A stretch of 64,000 nt of DNA, taken from the NCBI GenBank assembly GCA_024235395.1, contig JACKMK010000002.1, positions 992,001-1,056,000 on the forward strand. The letters are read 5' to 3'. Shown here one piece after another: positions 36,532-44,550 of this stretch. The notes beneath the pieces were generated by a model. It saw nothing but the letters and a program-made list of their open reading frames with translations. It was not told where the DNA came from and made no database searches. How positions within the stretch are numbered: position 1 is the stretch's first letter; each line of letters opens with the position of its first letter. The translations under genes were made by a program, and so were the position numbers. This stretch comes from Chromatiaceae bacterium. GTDB lineage: Bacteria > Pseudomonadota > Gammaproteobacteria > Chromatiales > Chromatiaceae.

Positions 36532-37326
36532 TCAACCGGCGATCATGTTGCGCACCAGCGTGCGGACCATGGATGGCTCGAAGGGTTTGTCGCAGATGGC
36601 TGAGATACCGCTGTTCTGGACGGCGGCGAGACGATTCTCGTTTTCCTCGCTGGTCACCATCAGAACCGGAATCGACGATTGATCCGAATCCTGGCGGATG
36701 TGGTCGAGCAGTTCCTGGCCGTCCATTTGCGGCATGTTGTAGTCGGTGATGATGAAGTCGTAAAGGTGTGCGCGGATCAGCTCCAGGGCCTGCACACCGT
36801 TCTCGGCATGATCGACCTGGGTGATGCCCAGCGAGTGCAGGACCCGGGTGATGTGTTTGCGCGAGAAATGGCTGTCGTCGACCACGAGAACGCGCAACGC
36901 CTGGTCTGCGAGTTCCTCGCCGAGCTCGTCGTCGCCGAGCAGGTCGAGGGTTGCATGCAATGCGGCATTGAGTTCTTCGGGCGAGAACGGTTTGGGGAGA
37001 ATCGCGACCACACCGGCCTGGCGGATCGGATCGAGATAACGAAACCGCGTCTCGCTGGAAATCAGAAGAAAAGGTGTATCGGCGAAGTCGGACGAATGGC
37101 GTATCTGCATCACCAGATCGGTGCCCGTCATGTCCGGCAGATACAAGGAGCTGATCACCAGGTCGGGCGATTCGTCGCGCAGTGTCTGCAACGCCGCATG
37201 TCCCGCGTCCGCCTCGAGCAGCGTCTGGACGCCGATCTCGTTCAGGGCACGGCAGATCAGGCGTCTCTGGGTCGGTGAAGGTTCGACGACCAACACCACG
37301 ATTTCGCCGATTCGCATTGCGCTCAT
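36532..37326 (-). CDS. Double receiver protein: degenerate REC plus intact REC
   Basis: The 264-residue protein is made of two CheY-like receiver domains and no output domain. The second (about 143-264) looks functional: acidic D150-D151, phosphoacceptor D195 in FIITDYNMPQMDG and lysine in CDKPF. The first (about 8-130) has E15-P16 in place of the acidic pair and S60 where the acceptor aspartate belongs (LVISSLYLPDMTG), though it keeps KPF, so it is probably not phosphorylated. ATG 37326 has GGGAG five bases upstream. No cognate kinase is adjacent. It may work by protein-protein contact, for example in chemotaxis or surface behaviour. Confidence 0.85.
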   Translation of the reverse strand: MSAMRIGEIVVLVVEPSPTQRRLICRALNEIGVQTLLEADAGHAALQTLRDESPDLVISSLYLPDMTGTDLVMQIRHSSDFADTPFLLISSETRFRYLDPIRQAGVVAILPKPFSPEELNAALHATLDLLGDDELGEELADQALRVLVVDDSHFSRKHITRVLHSLGITQVDHAENGVQALELIRAHLYDFIITDYNMPQMDGQELLDHIRQDSDQSSIPVLMVTSEENENRLAAVQNSGISAICDKPFEPSMVRTLVRNMIAG

Positions 37327-37466
37327 GCAGACTCCCGACAAAGATGCGTGTCCGCTATAGCGGCGCATCCGTGGCACCCTTTATCCGGCGCGCAAGTTCG
37401 CCGTGCGGCCGTGGAATCTGGCAAACTGCGTGGCGGCTGCAGTCATGCGTTGGGAGTGGAGTGAAG

Positions 37467-37682
37467 GTGTCCGAACAACACAAGAGGCTTTCGATCGTTC
37501 AGATCATTGGCAGCGTATTGTCGTCGTTTTTCGGCGTGCAGAAGAATGCCACCCGGGAACGCGATTTCAAACATGGCAGGGCGCGCGATTTCATCCTGGT
37601 CGGTGTCCTGCTCACGGTGGTATTCATCCTGATCGTGTGGGGCGTCGTGCAACTGGTGATGAGCGTCGCTGTCACGCAGTGA
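37467..37682 (+). CDS. DUF2970 small membrane protein
   Basis: The 71-residue protein reads MSEQHKRLSIVQIIGSVLSS, then FFGVQKNATRERDFKHG, and ends in one strong transmembrane helix (about 43-68, FILVGVLLTVVFILIVWGVVQL). This matches the DUF2970 family of small inner-membrane proteins of unknown function in proteobacteria. It starts at GTG 37467 with GGAG five bases before; GTG 37461 two codons upstream is an equal alternative. Confidence 0.75.
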   Translation: MSEQHKRLSIVQIIGSVLSSFFGVQKNATRERDFKHGRARDFILVGVLLTVVFILIVWGVVQLVMSVAVTQ

Positions 37683-37779
37683 CGTGATCGATCGACCACG
37701 GGGCCTCTGGATTACAGCGGTATCCCACCGGGTGGCCGGATGTCGCCGGACGACATCCGCACCCGACCCAAGATCCGGA

Positions 37780-38379
37780 TCAGCGCTTGCGCCACCACGG
37801 CGGCGGTGGTGGAGGGGGCGGTGGCATCGCGCCCGGGGGGAAGCCGGGACCCGGCATCCCCGGCGGTGCATAGACCTGGCGCAGGTCCTGCCGCCACGTC
37901 TGGAAACGGGCCTCCTGGTGCTGCTTGAACACGCCGCGTTCGCGTTCCTGAGAATGCATGAACTGCTCCAGCTGGGCGCGCTGATAGGCAGCAAAGCGCT
38001 CCTGCTCGACCCGCTGCTGTTCGGCGAACATCTTGCGATTGTGTTCCTGGTGAGCGTTGAAGCGTTCGTACTCGCGTTGCATCCAGTCGGCACCCGCCGC
38101 GGCGGTGGTCGAGACCGGATCGGCATCCGCGTCTTCCGCCTCGCGCACCGCGGCCTCTCCGGCGTTTTCCGGCGCGGCCTGTGGGGTCTGCGGATTCTCC
38201 GGTTGCTCGGTGCCCGGAAGGGGCTTGGTCAGGATGTCGGTGATCTTGTCGAGCAGCGAGTCATCGTCATCGTCGTCGGTGAACACGACCGGCTTGTCGG
38301 CCGGGGCCGCTTTCTCGGTGCCGGGCAGGGGCTTGCTCAGGATTTCGGACAGCGCGTCGAACCAGCTCTTGTCACTCAT
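37780..38379 (-). CDS. Low-complexity protein with two KPLPGTE repeats and polyproline tail
   Basis: The 199-residue protein has no family I recognise. It contains two near-identical segments, EILSKPLPGTEK (12-23) and DILTKPLPGTEQ (48-59), each after an amphipathic helix (SWFDALS and SLLDKIT), with a run of six aspartates between them. Then come a Pro/Ala/Glu linker, a charged helical region rich in Gln/Arg/Glu (about 100-165, likely coiled coil) and a tail with a run of nine prolines ending WWRKR. There is no signal peptide or membrane helix. It lies between DUF2970 (convergent) and a GlsB-like gene on the same strand. It could be a scaffold or adaptor, by inference only. Confidence 0.6.
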   Translation of the reverse strand: MSDKSWFDALSEILSKPLPGTEKAAPADKPVVFTDDDDDDSLLDKITDILTKPLPGTEQPENPQTPQAAPENAGEAAVREAEDADADPVSTTAAAGADWMQREYERFNAHQEHNRKMFAEQQRVEQERFAAYQRAQLEQFMHSQERERGVFKQHQEARFQTWRQDLRQVYAPPGMPGPGFPPGAMPPPPPPPPPWWRKR

Positions 38380-38396
38380 GCGGGCAATCTCCAAGC

Positions 38397-38669
38397 TTAC
38401 GCAGAACGCTTCAGTTGGCGGGCCACCCACACCAGCGCCAGGGCACCGATCACGGCCGCGACCAGGCTCGCCAGCAGTCCGCCCACCGCGCCTTGCAGGC
38501 TGTCGGGGAGGGCCATCGATGCGCCATAACCGGCGAGCAATGCGCCGACGATGCCCATTACCAGGTCACCGAGCTGGCCGCCGGGTGCCTGCCCGCCAAC
38601 GATGCGGCGTCCGAGAAAACCCATTGCGGCGCCGATGGCCAACCAAACGATTAGTACCCAGACAGGCAT
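38397..38669 (-). CDS. GlsB/YeaQ/YmgE family stress-response membrane protein
   Basis: The 90-residue protein is strongly hydrophobic with three predicted helices and glycine-rich turns: IVWLAIGAAMGFLGRRIVGG, then GDLVMGIVGALLAGYGAS, then LLASLVAAVIGALALVWVARQ. The LGRRIVGG-G-DLVMGIVGA pattern is that of the transglycosylase-associated GlsB/YeaQ/YmgE family, induced by stress in several bacteria; molecular function unknown. It lies 17 bases upstream of the repeat-containing gene on the same strand, so they may be cotranscribed. Confidence 0.85.
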   Translation of the reverse strand: MPVWVLIVWLAIGAAMGFLGRRIVGGQAPGGQLGDLVMGIVGALLAGYGASMALPDSLQGAVGGLLASLVAAVIGALALVWVARQLKRSA

Positions 38670-38812
38670 GATGCATTCTCCGGCAGCGTTGACCTGACCG
38701 GCGGCGTCTGCGCAACCGGCCTCCCGTTCCTACCGAAATGTACTATGGATCAATAAATTAGTAAATGCTGAACTACGCCTGCCGGCGGCGCAGGTGTTGG
38801 TCGGGGAGGGGG

Positions 38813-40171
38813 TCAATGGGCGCCGAGGCGTGCGCGGATGTCGGCCTTGGCCTGGTCGATGATCGATTCGCGGTCCAGGCTGTCGAGGATCTCGCGAATG
38901 GCGAGTTTCGGGCCGGCGTCTCCCCATGACTTGCCATTGGCGAGGTAGCGTTCGGCCGCACGTCCGACGACATAGGTGCTGTAATACGCGACCACCCCCT
39001 GGGCGCTGCCCGTGACCACCGCCGAGAGGCCGCCAGTGCCGAGCTTCAGCGCCGAGGCGACGAAATGCACCGCCCATACGGTGCCCATCAGCACGAGCAT
39101 CTGCGTGCCGATCGTCTTGACCAGGCCACCGGCCTCGGCGCGACTCAGTGGCAGGCCATAGACCCGCGACAGGTGTACCACCATGCTGATGTCGACTACC
39201 GCCGCGGCGACCAGGTCGGCCACCGGGACCGGGTTGAGGGCGACCGCGACCCCTTTGCCGATGCACCAGGTGCGGATCACGCGCTCGCCGAGCGTGCGCC
39301 GAGCGGTCAGCACCCGCGCCGCCACCTGATCGCTCAGGTCGCCGGCGAACAGTGAGGCGTTGAGCGCGGCGAGGGTCTTGCCATCGCGCTCGAGGATCTG
39401 CCAGAGCCGTTCCTTGAGGGCGCGCACGTCGGGCCTGCGCTCGCGCTGCTGGTCCACCTCGTCGCCGTGTTCATCGACCCGGACCACCCACTGCGGCGCA
39501 GGTTGGGCGGCCGTGAACACCAGGTTCTCGGGCTGTACGACCCCCCTCGCATGCTCCAGCAGGGCATCGTGCAACTGGGTGCGTTCCGCATCGTTGTAGC
39601 GGTCGGTCTTGTTGAGCACCAGCAACAGCGGACGTCCGACGGCGGAGAGTGCGCGCAGGGCGTCCAGTTCCGCCTGTGTCAGGTCGCCGTCGACCACGAA
39701 CAACACCAGATCGGCGCGGCCGGCGACCTCGCGCGCGAGCTGTTCACGTGCCTCGCCGGCGACCTCGTTGATCCCAGGGGTGTCGATCAGGAACACGTTG
39801 CCGTCGCGGAACTCGTGCCACTGACCGCTCTGCACGCTACGGGTCTCGCCGTGCAGCGGGCTGGTCGCGAAACGCTGTTCACCCAGCAGGGCGTTGACCA
39901 ACGCCGATTTGCCGACGCTGACCCGGCCGAATACCGCGATGTGGATGTGGCCGTGCTCGAGCTTGGCGAGCATCGATTCGACTTGCTGGTAGTCCTCGCC
40001 GAGTGAGGCGCGCACCTCGCCGGGAACGCGTTCATCGTCCAGAAGCTCGCGCAGGCTTTCGCGGGCCAGCGCGAGATGCGTGTCACCGCCGGTGTCAGGA
40101 TCCGTCCTTTTTTCGGATCCGCGTGGCCACCACGCGGGCAAGGTCGCGCGCAGACGTTTCCAGATCTCCAC
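38813..40171 (-). CDS. Membrane-associated P-loop GTPase, DUF697-like (second of pair)
   Basis: The 452-residue protein has a TRAFAC-type GTPase domain: P-loop GRVSVGKS at 82-89, DTPGI near 130, NKTD near 187. The C-terminal half has hydrophobic helices (VALNPVPVADLVAAAVVD and LVLMGTVWAVHFVASA) like the DUF697 membrane-associated region. GTG 40171 is chosen because AGGAGA lies six bases upstream; a TTG at 40186 is the alternative. It overlaps the end of the upstream paralogue by 77 bases, implying tight coexpression. The product may assemble with that paralogue at the membrane; its role is unknown. Confidence 0.75.
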   Translation of the reverse strand: MEIWKRLRATLPAWWPRGSEKRTDPDTGGDTHLALARESLRELLDDERVPGEVRASLGEDYQQVESMLAKLEHGHIHIAVFGRVSVGKSALVNALLGEQRFATSPLHGETRSVQSGQWHEFRDGNVFLIDTPGINEVAGEAREQLAREVAGRADLVLFVVDGDLTQAELDALRALSAVGRPLLLVLNKTDRYNDAERTQLHDALLEHARGVVQPENLVFTAAQPAPQWVVRVDEHGDEVDQQRERRPDVRALKERLWQILERDGKTLAALNASLFAGDLSDQVAARVLTARRTLGERVIRTWCIGKGVAVALNPVPVADLVAAAVVDISMVVHLSRVYGLPLSRAEAGGLVKTIGTQMLVLMGTVWAVHFVASALKLGTGGLSAVVTGSAQGVVAYYSTYVVGRAAERYLANGKSWGDAGPKLAIREILDSLDRESIIDQAKADIRARLGAH

Positions 40172-41588
40172 CCAGTCTCTCCTCAAACAATCTTGCGGTC
40201 TGCATCGGATGCAGTTCGCCGCGTGTCGCCAGGGTCAGGCTCAGTGCGCGGCCGAGCGTTCGGAAGATGATGCCGTAGGCGATCGCGTGCAGGGCGCCGC
40301 CGGCCAGCGTGCCGATCCCCGGAAACGCCTTGAGTGCGTTGCCCGAGACCGCCAGCAACAGGGTATGCGCGCGGCCCACGTGCTGCTGCACCAAACGTAA
40401 CAGCAAGTCGCTGTCGACCTTGCCGACCCGCGTATCGTACACGGCGGCGAGTTCACGGATCAGCTGGGTTCCGAGCCAGCCCTGGATGACCAGGTCTGCG
40501 CCCGGGGTGATCGCCGCCAGGGCGCCGACCACCGCCTTGAACGCGTACTCGTCGACCAGCTTGTCGGCGCGCTGCCGCCGGCTCTCCGCCAGCGCCTCGT
40601 CGAGCTGCCGTGCTGCGAGCACGAAGGTCGCGCTGTCGCGCAGACGGTCGAGCAGCGCCTGGTTGCCGTCCACCAGGCGCTGCAACGCGCGTGCGAGGTC
40701 GCCCACCCGGGGGGCGGTCGGTCGCTGCTCGAGCTGCTCGCTACCATCGGGCAGCACCCGCAGGACCTCGCGAGAGCCGGCCGCGGAAACGCTGGCGAAA
40801 GCGGTGTTCGGGTGGTCCTGGACGAGACCGCGCAGGCGCTCTGACAGCAGCTCGGCCTCTGGCTCGCTGTAGCGGTCGGTCTTGTTGAGTACCAGGAGCA
40901 GCGGCTTCTGCAGCGTGAGCATGTCCTGCAGTGCCGCATGCTGCGTGCGGTTCAGATCGCTGTCGGTCACGTACACCACGACATGCGCACGGCGCGCCTC
41001 GTCGGCGGACAACCGGTCCAGGGTGCCGTCCGCTTCCGCAGTGCCCGGCATATCGGTGATCAGCAGTTCGTCGCCGCCCGGACTGGTCCAACGGTAACGT
41101 TTCAGTTGGCGCGTGGTCCCGCCGCGCACGTCGCTGACGGCCTCGGCATCCGGCAACAGCGCGCGGATCAGCGCCGACTTTCCGGTGGAAATCTCGCCGA
41201 ACAGCACGACATGGATCTCGCCGGTCTCACGACGCCGGCGCAGTTCGGCGAGCTCGCGCTGCACCTGGCGGGTGTCGGTGCCCAGTGCCGCCGCCTCGTC
41301 CATGGCGGATTCGAGTTGCTGCTCGCTGGGTGCCTGCGCGGCGTCGTCGGGCGTCCGCTGGCGCGTGCGTGACGGGCGCAACAGGCGCCAGAGCAGCCAG
41401 GTGATCGACAGGCTGAACAGCCCGATCAATCCCCACCAGGCGATGCCCAGCCAGACGGGGCCCTCGGCGAGGTGCGCCCGGATGTTCAGCGTCGCTTCGC
41501 TGATCGCCAGGATCAGCAGCAGGGCGCCGAGGCCGAGTACCAACACGGCCATGGCGATCAACAGACGTAGACTGCGCGGAAGAGGCAT
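40095..41588 (-). CDS. Membrane-anchored P-loop GTPase, DUF697-like (first of pair)
   Basis: The 497-residue protein starts with two transmembrane helices (about 8-31 and 45-68). A GTPase domain follows with GEISTGKSALIRALL (P-loop), DMPGT in the G3 position and NKTD in G4. A C-terminal helical/hydrophobic region (VVGALAAITPGADLVIQGWLG) resembles DUF697. It is paralogous to the next gene, sharing the order and spacing of motifs, but it alone has the N-terminal membrane hairpin. ATG 41588 (MPLPRSLRLLIAMAVLV) is used. G3 reads DMPG instead of DTPG. Function unknown; membrane remodelling or envelope stress is a guess. Confidence 0.75.
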   Translation of the reverse strand: MPLPRSLRLLIAMAVLVLGLGALLLILAISEATLNIRAHLAEGPVWLGIAWWGLIGLFSLSITWLLWRLLRPSRTRQRTPDDAAQAPSEQQLESAMDEAAALGTDTRQVQRELAELRRRRETGEIHVVLFGEISTGKSALIRALLPDAEAVSDVRGGTTRQLKRYRWTSPGGDELLITDMPGTAEADGTLDRLSADEARRAHVVVYVTDSDLNRTQHAALQDMLTLQKPLLLVLNKTDRYSEPEAELLSERLRGLVQDHPNTAFASVSAAGSREVLRVLPDGSEQLEQRPTAPRVGDLARALQRLVDGNQALLDRLRDSATFVLAARQLDEALAESRRQRADKLVDEYAFKAVVGALAAITPGADLVIQGWLGTQLIRELAAVYDTRVGKVDSDLLLRLVQQHVGRAHTLLLAVSGNALKAFPGIGTLAGGALHAIAYGIIFRTLGRALSLTLATRGELHPMQTARLFEERLGGDLETSARDLARVVATRIRKKDGS

Positions 41589-41680
41589 CGGCGGAATTGC
41601 GGCCCGGCGTTGACTTTCGCGCAACGCTACCCCAGCGGGAGACGCGAGACAACGCGGCAGGCGGGGCGGGAAGCTGAGGA

Positions 41681-41712
41681 TCGCCGCACCGTCGTTTCGG
41701 ACGACGCGGCGA
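41681..41712 (-). other. Hairpin downstream of the small wHTH gene
   Basis: TCGCCGC (41681-41687) and GTCGT (41691-41695) pair with ACGAC (41701-41705) and GCGGCGA (41706-41712), giving twelve pairs with a three-base bulge. It lies just beyond the stop of the minus-strand gene at 41718. There is no T tract, so termination would need Rho or another factor. Confidence 0.4.
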
Positions 41713-41717
41713 CCGGG

Positions 41718-42137
41718 TCAGGCAGGCGAATACACTGAGCGCGAGGGTGAAGTGATCTTTCCCTGGCGTTTCAGGTAGGCGAGCGTCTGCGCGAGGTTGT
41801 TGGCCACCACGCCACGCGACTCGAGCTCCGCCTTGATCTCCTTGGTGGAGATCTTCTTGGTCTTGCTGACTATCTCGAGTACGTGATCGGTGACGCTGCC
41901 TTCAGTCGACCGACGCCGTTTGCCGCGCGTGGTGCGACCACCCATGCTGCGGATCTCGGCATCGATTGCAGACAATTCCTTGCGGTGACGCGCGAGCATT
42001 TCGCGGCGCGTTGCGCGCAGCTCGTCGAGTTGCGCGCGCATCGCTTCTTTCGCTTCTTCTGCTTCCTGTTGCTCGCGTTCTTGGGCGAGCTGATAGAGTT
42101 CATCGGAGCTCAGCCCCGACAGATTGACTTTTGCCAT
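41718..42137 (-). CDS. Small coiled-coil plus winged-helix-like putative DNA-binding protein
   Basis: The 139-residue protein starts MAKVNLSGLSSDELYQLAQE and has a charged coiled coil at about 12-66. A basic linker GRTTRGKRRRS follows (about 67-78). The C-terminal part (about 79-139; VTDHVLEIVSKTKKISTKEI and NNLAQTLAYLKRQGKI) has the helix pattern of a winged helix. N-terminal oligomerisation plus C-terminal basic DNA binding recalls H-NS-like proteins, but no sequence identity is claimed. GGAG lies eight bases before ATG 42137. Its promoter is flanked by perfect 13-base inverted repeats, suggesting looping control or autoregulation. Confidence 0.7.
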   Translation of the reverse strand: MAKVNLSGLSSDELYQLAQEREQQEAEEAKEAMRAQLDELRATRREMLARHRKELSAIDAEIRSMGGRTTRGKRRRSTEGSVTDHVLEIVSKTKKISTKEIKAELESRGVVANNLAQTLAYLKRQGKITSPSRSVYSPA

Positions 42138-42198
42138 TTATTGCACTCCGGATATAAACGCTGCGGAAATAGACGCTTCTATCCCTTCTTTCCTGGGG

Positions 42199-42290
42199 AT
42201 CAAAACGTGAATATTTCTCGGCGCGTAAATATAGCGACTAGGTTATGCGTTTGCAATGAACGGCGACCTTGCGGCAGTTCACGTTTTGAT
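42199..42290. repeat. Perfect 13-base inverted repeats flanking a promoter
   Basis: ATCAAAACGTGAA (42199-42211) and TTCACGTTTTGAT (42278-42290) are exact inverted copies 66 bases apart. The promoter at 42228-42256 sits almost exactly in the middle. The upstream arm would not be transcribed, so this is unlikely to be an RNA hairpin and better fits two DNA operator sites for one regulator. Confidence 0.65.
42228..42256 (-). promoter_or_regulatory. Promoter of the small wHTH gene
   Basis: On the minus strand, TTGCAA (42256-42251) and TATATT (42233-42228) are spaced by exactly 17 bases. Transcription would start near 42221, leaving a leader of about 83 bases. The local region is AT-richer than its surroundings. 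Confidence 0.65.
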
Positions 42291-42298
42291 GCAAAAAG

Positions 42299-43252
42299 CT
42301 AGTTGGCGTGCCGCAGTAGGAAATCTGAATTGATACGTGTGAACTCATCGATGGACGCGGTCGCCTCGATGCGCTGGTCCCACGGAGAAAGTGATCGGCT
42401 GTAATACGCGGTCTTGGTGAAATCTTCGAACCACGAAAATTGCGTCATGGCGTCGTCCAATTGATAGTAAGCCGCGGGTGAAAGCAATAGTATGGTGAAT
42501 ATCACGCTTCCGACGACACTGCCGTGGTTGAGGTTCACCAGGAACCAGCCGAGTGCGAACGGCAATATCAGCAGCGACCAGAGGATGCTGATCGTGTACC
42601 CGGGCATCGGGGAAGTGAAGAAATAGTCTGCGAGCGGGATCAACTGGTCGAGAACGAACGCAACGATCAACATCAGGCTGACGAAGCTGAGCGACGCCAG
42701 GTAGTCCCAGCGATGCGAGACGATGCGATTGACGATCAACAGACCCACGGACAGGCTCAGCGCGGCCATCGTGATCACCACTTGATCCCGCCAGTACGAT
42801 TTCCAGCTCAGCGTCTGTGGTGTCGAGAGATAGTTGTCGGCGGCGCTGAGCAACACCATGCCGAGAAACAGCAGAAACGACCAGCCCCAATTGCTGAACA
42901 GGCACAGGCCGCCAGCACGGCAGCTGATGATGCGTGTCGGCGCCACTGGCTGCGCCGGGTCGAGTATACGGATGTGTGTGCGTCCGGCGTCGAACTCCAA
43001 TGGAAGCTCGTCGAGTGGTAGCGGCTGGTCGATTCGGCGCCTTCCGATGTGAATGCCGTTTTCGTTGGCGAGCGGCCTGAGTTCGTAGTCTCCCTGGGGG
43101 TCCGCACGCAGCACGAAGTGATGCGGCGATACTGCCGGATCCGGCAGGATGATGTCGTTGTCCAGCGCCCTCCCGACACGCACAACCGGCTTTTCCACTT
43201 TGTGGTAATGATGGCCATGTCTGCCGACGATCTCGATGATCAGCGTTGCCAT
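42299..43252 (-). CDS. FHA-domain polytopic membrane protein
   Basis: The 317-residue protein has an N-terminal forkhead-associated domain (about 1-95) with VRVGRALDNDI, SPHHF and NENGIHIG, the phosphothreonine-binding landmarks (G27-R28, S42, H45, N63-N65). It is followed by about five hydrophobic helices between 125 and 265 and a C-terminal roughly 50-residue tail. The FHA part should face the cytosol. The start overlaps the end of the secreted protease gene by 13 bases, so the two proteins are made together. No Ser/Thr kinase is in the window. Function unknown. Confidence 0.8.
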   Translation of the reverse strand: MATLIIEIVGRHGHHYHKVEKPVVRVGRALDNDIILPDPAVSPHHFVLRADPQGDYELRPLANENGIHIGRRRIDQPLPLDELPLEFDAGRTHIRILDPAQPVAPTRIISCRAGGLCLFSNWGWSFLLFLGMVLLSAADNYLSTPQTLSWKSYWRDQVVITMAALSLSVGLLIVNRIVSHRWDYLASLSFVSLMLIVAFVLDQLIPLADYFFTSPMPGYTISILWSLLILPFALGWFLVNLNHGSVVGSVIFTILLLSPAAYYQLDDAMTQFSWFEDFTKTAYYSRSLSPWDQRIEATASIDEFTRINSDFLLRHAN

Positions 43253-44550
43253 TTGATTTCCCTTAGAAATCGTGTGATCAGGCGATTGGCGATCCCGACA
43301 TCGGTCCCCGAGAGGTCGATGTTGAATATAAATCCGGTATCGGGTTCGCCCACCATCGCTGCGGTGAACAATACGTCACTCAGTCCGGGGTAGTTGAGGT
43401 AATGTCGGGTGCATGTGGTCGCTTTCAGATCGCGGCCGTTGACGTCCACGAATTGTGTATTGCAAGTGAAATTCGAGACGTCGTCCTTGTTTGCCTGACC
43501 GCCGAACTGACTGTTGTTCAACGCGCGATACAGGCGGTAGAAACGCAACGGCTCGAGCGACTCCGATTCGATCCAGATGAATTCATAGATGATCTTGCCG
43601 ACATCCAGTCGATCGGAAAGAAAGATATCGATCTCGTTCTGGCACGTGATGCTGAGATGATGGTAAAGGTTTTCGGGTTTCGGCTTCGGGCTGGCATCCC
43701 AACAGCGGATCGTGGGCGAAATCGCGCCCGGCACCTGTGCCGTGCGTAGGCGGGTCGTCGGCCAATTACCGTCGGCGATCGCGCTCTGATAGCGCGTCTG
43801 ATACGCGCGTACCTGCCGCGCTATGTGCTCGAGCAGCCTGTCGGTGGGTACCGGCGGCATCGCTGTCAACGCCTGCAGATAACGTGCAGGCACGATGAAG
43901 CTGATATCGTTACGCGCAGTGGATACATTGATGCCGACCACGAGGCCACGCTCGTCGAACGTCGGACCGCCGCTCATCCCGGGATTCAGGCTGCCGGAGA
44001 ACAGGATGCGGCTATCGTCCGTCTGGCTCAGCAGCCCGCCGTTGGTGCCCGCTGCGATGGTGAGACCCAGGTCGAGCGGGTTCCCCATCGCGTACAGGGC
44101 GGCGCCCTTTGCCGGCGGGGCGCCGACCGGTAGCGGGGAGCCGAGTGACTGGTCTGCTTCGACCAACGCAAGGTCGTAAACCACGTCGACTGCCAGCAGT
44201 CGCAGCATGCCTTCGCTGCCGTCCGGGCGCAGGTACCTCAGTTCGTACAGGTCGGGTTTCTCGGCGAAGCTGCTGACCACGTGGTAGTTGGTCGCCAGCC
44301 GCTCGGGCCGATCGAACACGAAGCCGGAACCGATCGCACTCTTTTTCCCGGTCTCGCGATTGACCACGCGAATCTGGAATACCGCGTGCTCGTTGGATTC
44401 GAACACCGCCTGGGAATCGAGCGCAAACGCCGCATGACGTGGGGCGAGCCAACACATCCCGATCAGCAGCAACCAGGCGATGCTGCGCATTCTCTTGCCG
44501 ATAGTGCCGGCCAGTGGCTGCCGTTGCCGATCGTTCGCGTAACTCACCAT
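43240..44550 (-). CDS. Secreted trypsin-like serine protease
   Basis: The 436-residue protein has an N-terminal signal (hydrophobic stretch about 23-36, possible cut after FA at 43) and a chymotrypsin-fold protease domain with the triad H90 (ATNYHVV), D126 (VVYDLALVEAD) and S193 (NPGMSGGP). There is no PDZ domain, unlike DegP/HtrA. The C-terminal roughly 200 residues, with cysteines in TIRCWDAS, SITCQNE, FTCNTQ and TTCTRH, are unrecognised. ATG 44550 shares a base with the mnmH stop (TGATG), implying coupling; M21 (44490) is the alternative start. It is followed by an overlapping FHA membrane gene. Confidence 0.82.
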   Translation of the reverse strand: MVSYANDRQRQPLAGTIGKRMRSIAWLLLIGMCWLAPRHAAFALDSQAVFESNEHAVFQIRVVNRETGKKSAIGSGFVFDRPERLATNYHVVSSFAEKPDLYELRYLRPDGSEGMLRLLAVDVVYDLALVEADQSLGSPLPVGAPPAKGAALYAMGNPLDLGLTIAAGTNGGLLSQTDDSRILFSGSLNPGMSGGPTFDERGLVVGINVSTARNDISFIVPARYLQALTAMPPVPTDRLLEHIARQVRAYQTRYQSAIADGNWPTTRLRTAQVPGAISPTIRCWDASPKPKPENLYHHLSITCQNEIDIFLSDRLDVGKIIYEFIWIESESLEPLRFYRLYRALNNSQFGGQANKDDVSNFTCNTQFVDVNGRDLKATTCTRHYLNYPGLSDVLFTAAMVGEPDTGFIFNIDLSGTDVGIANRLITRFLREIKWQR

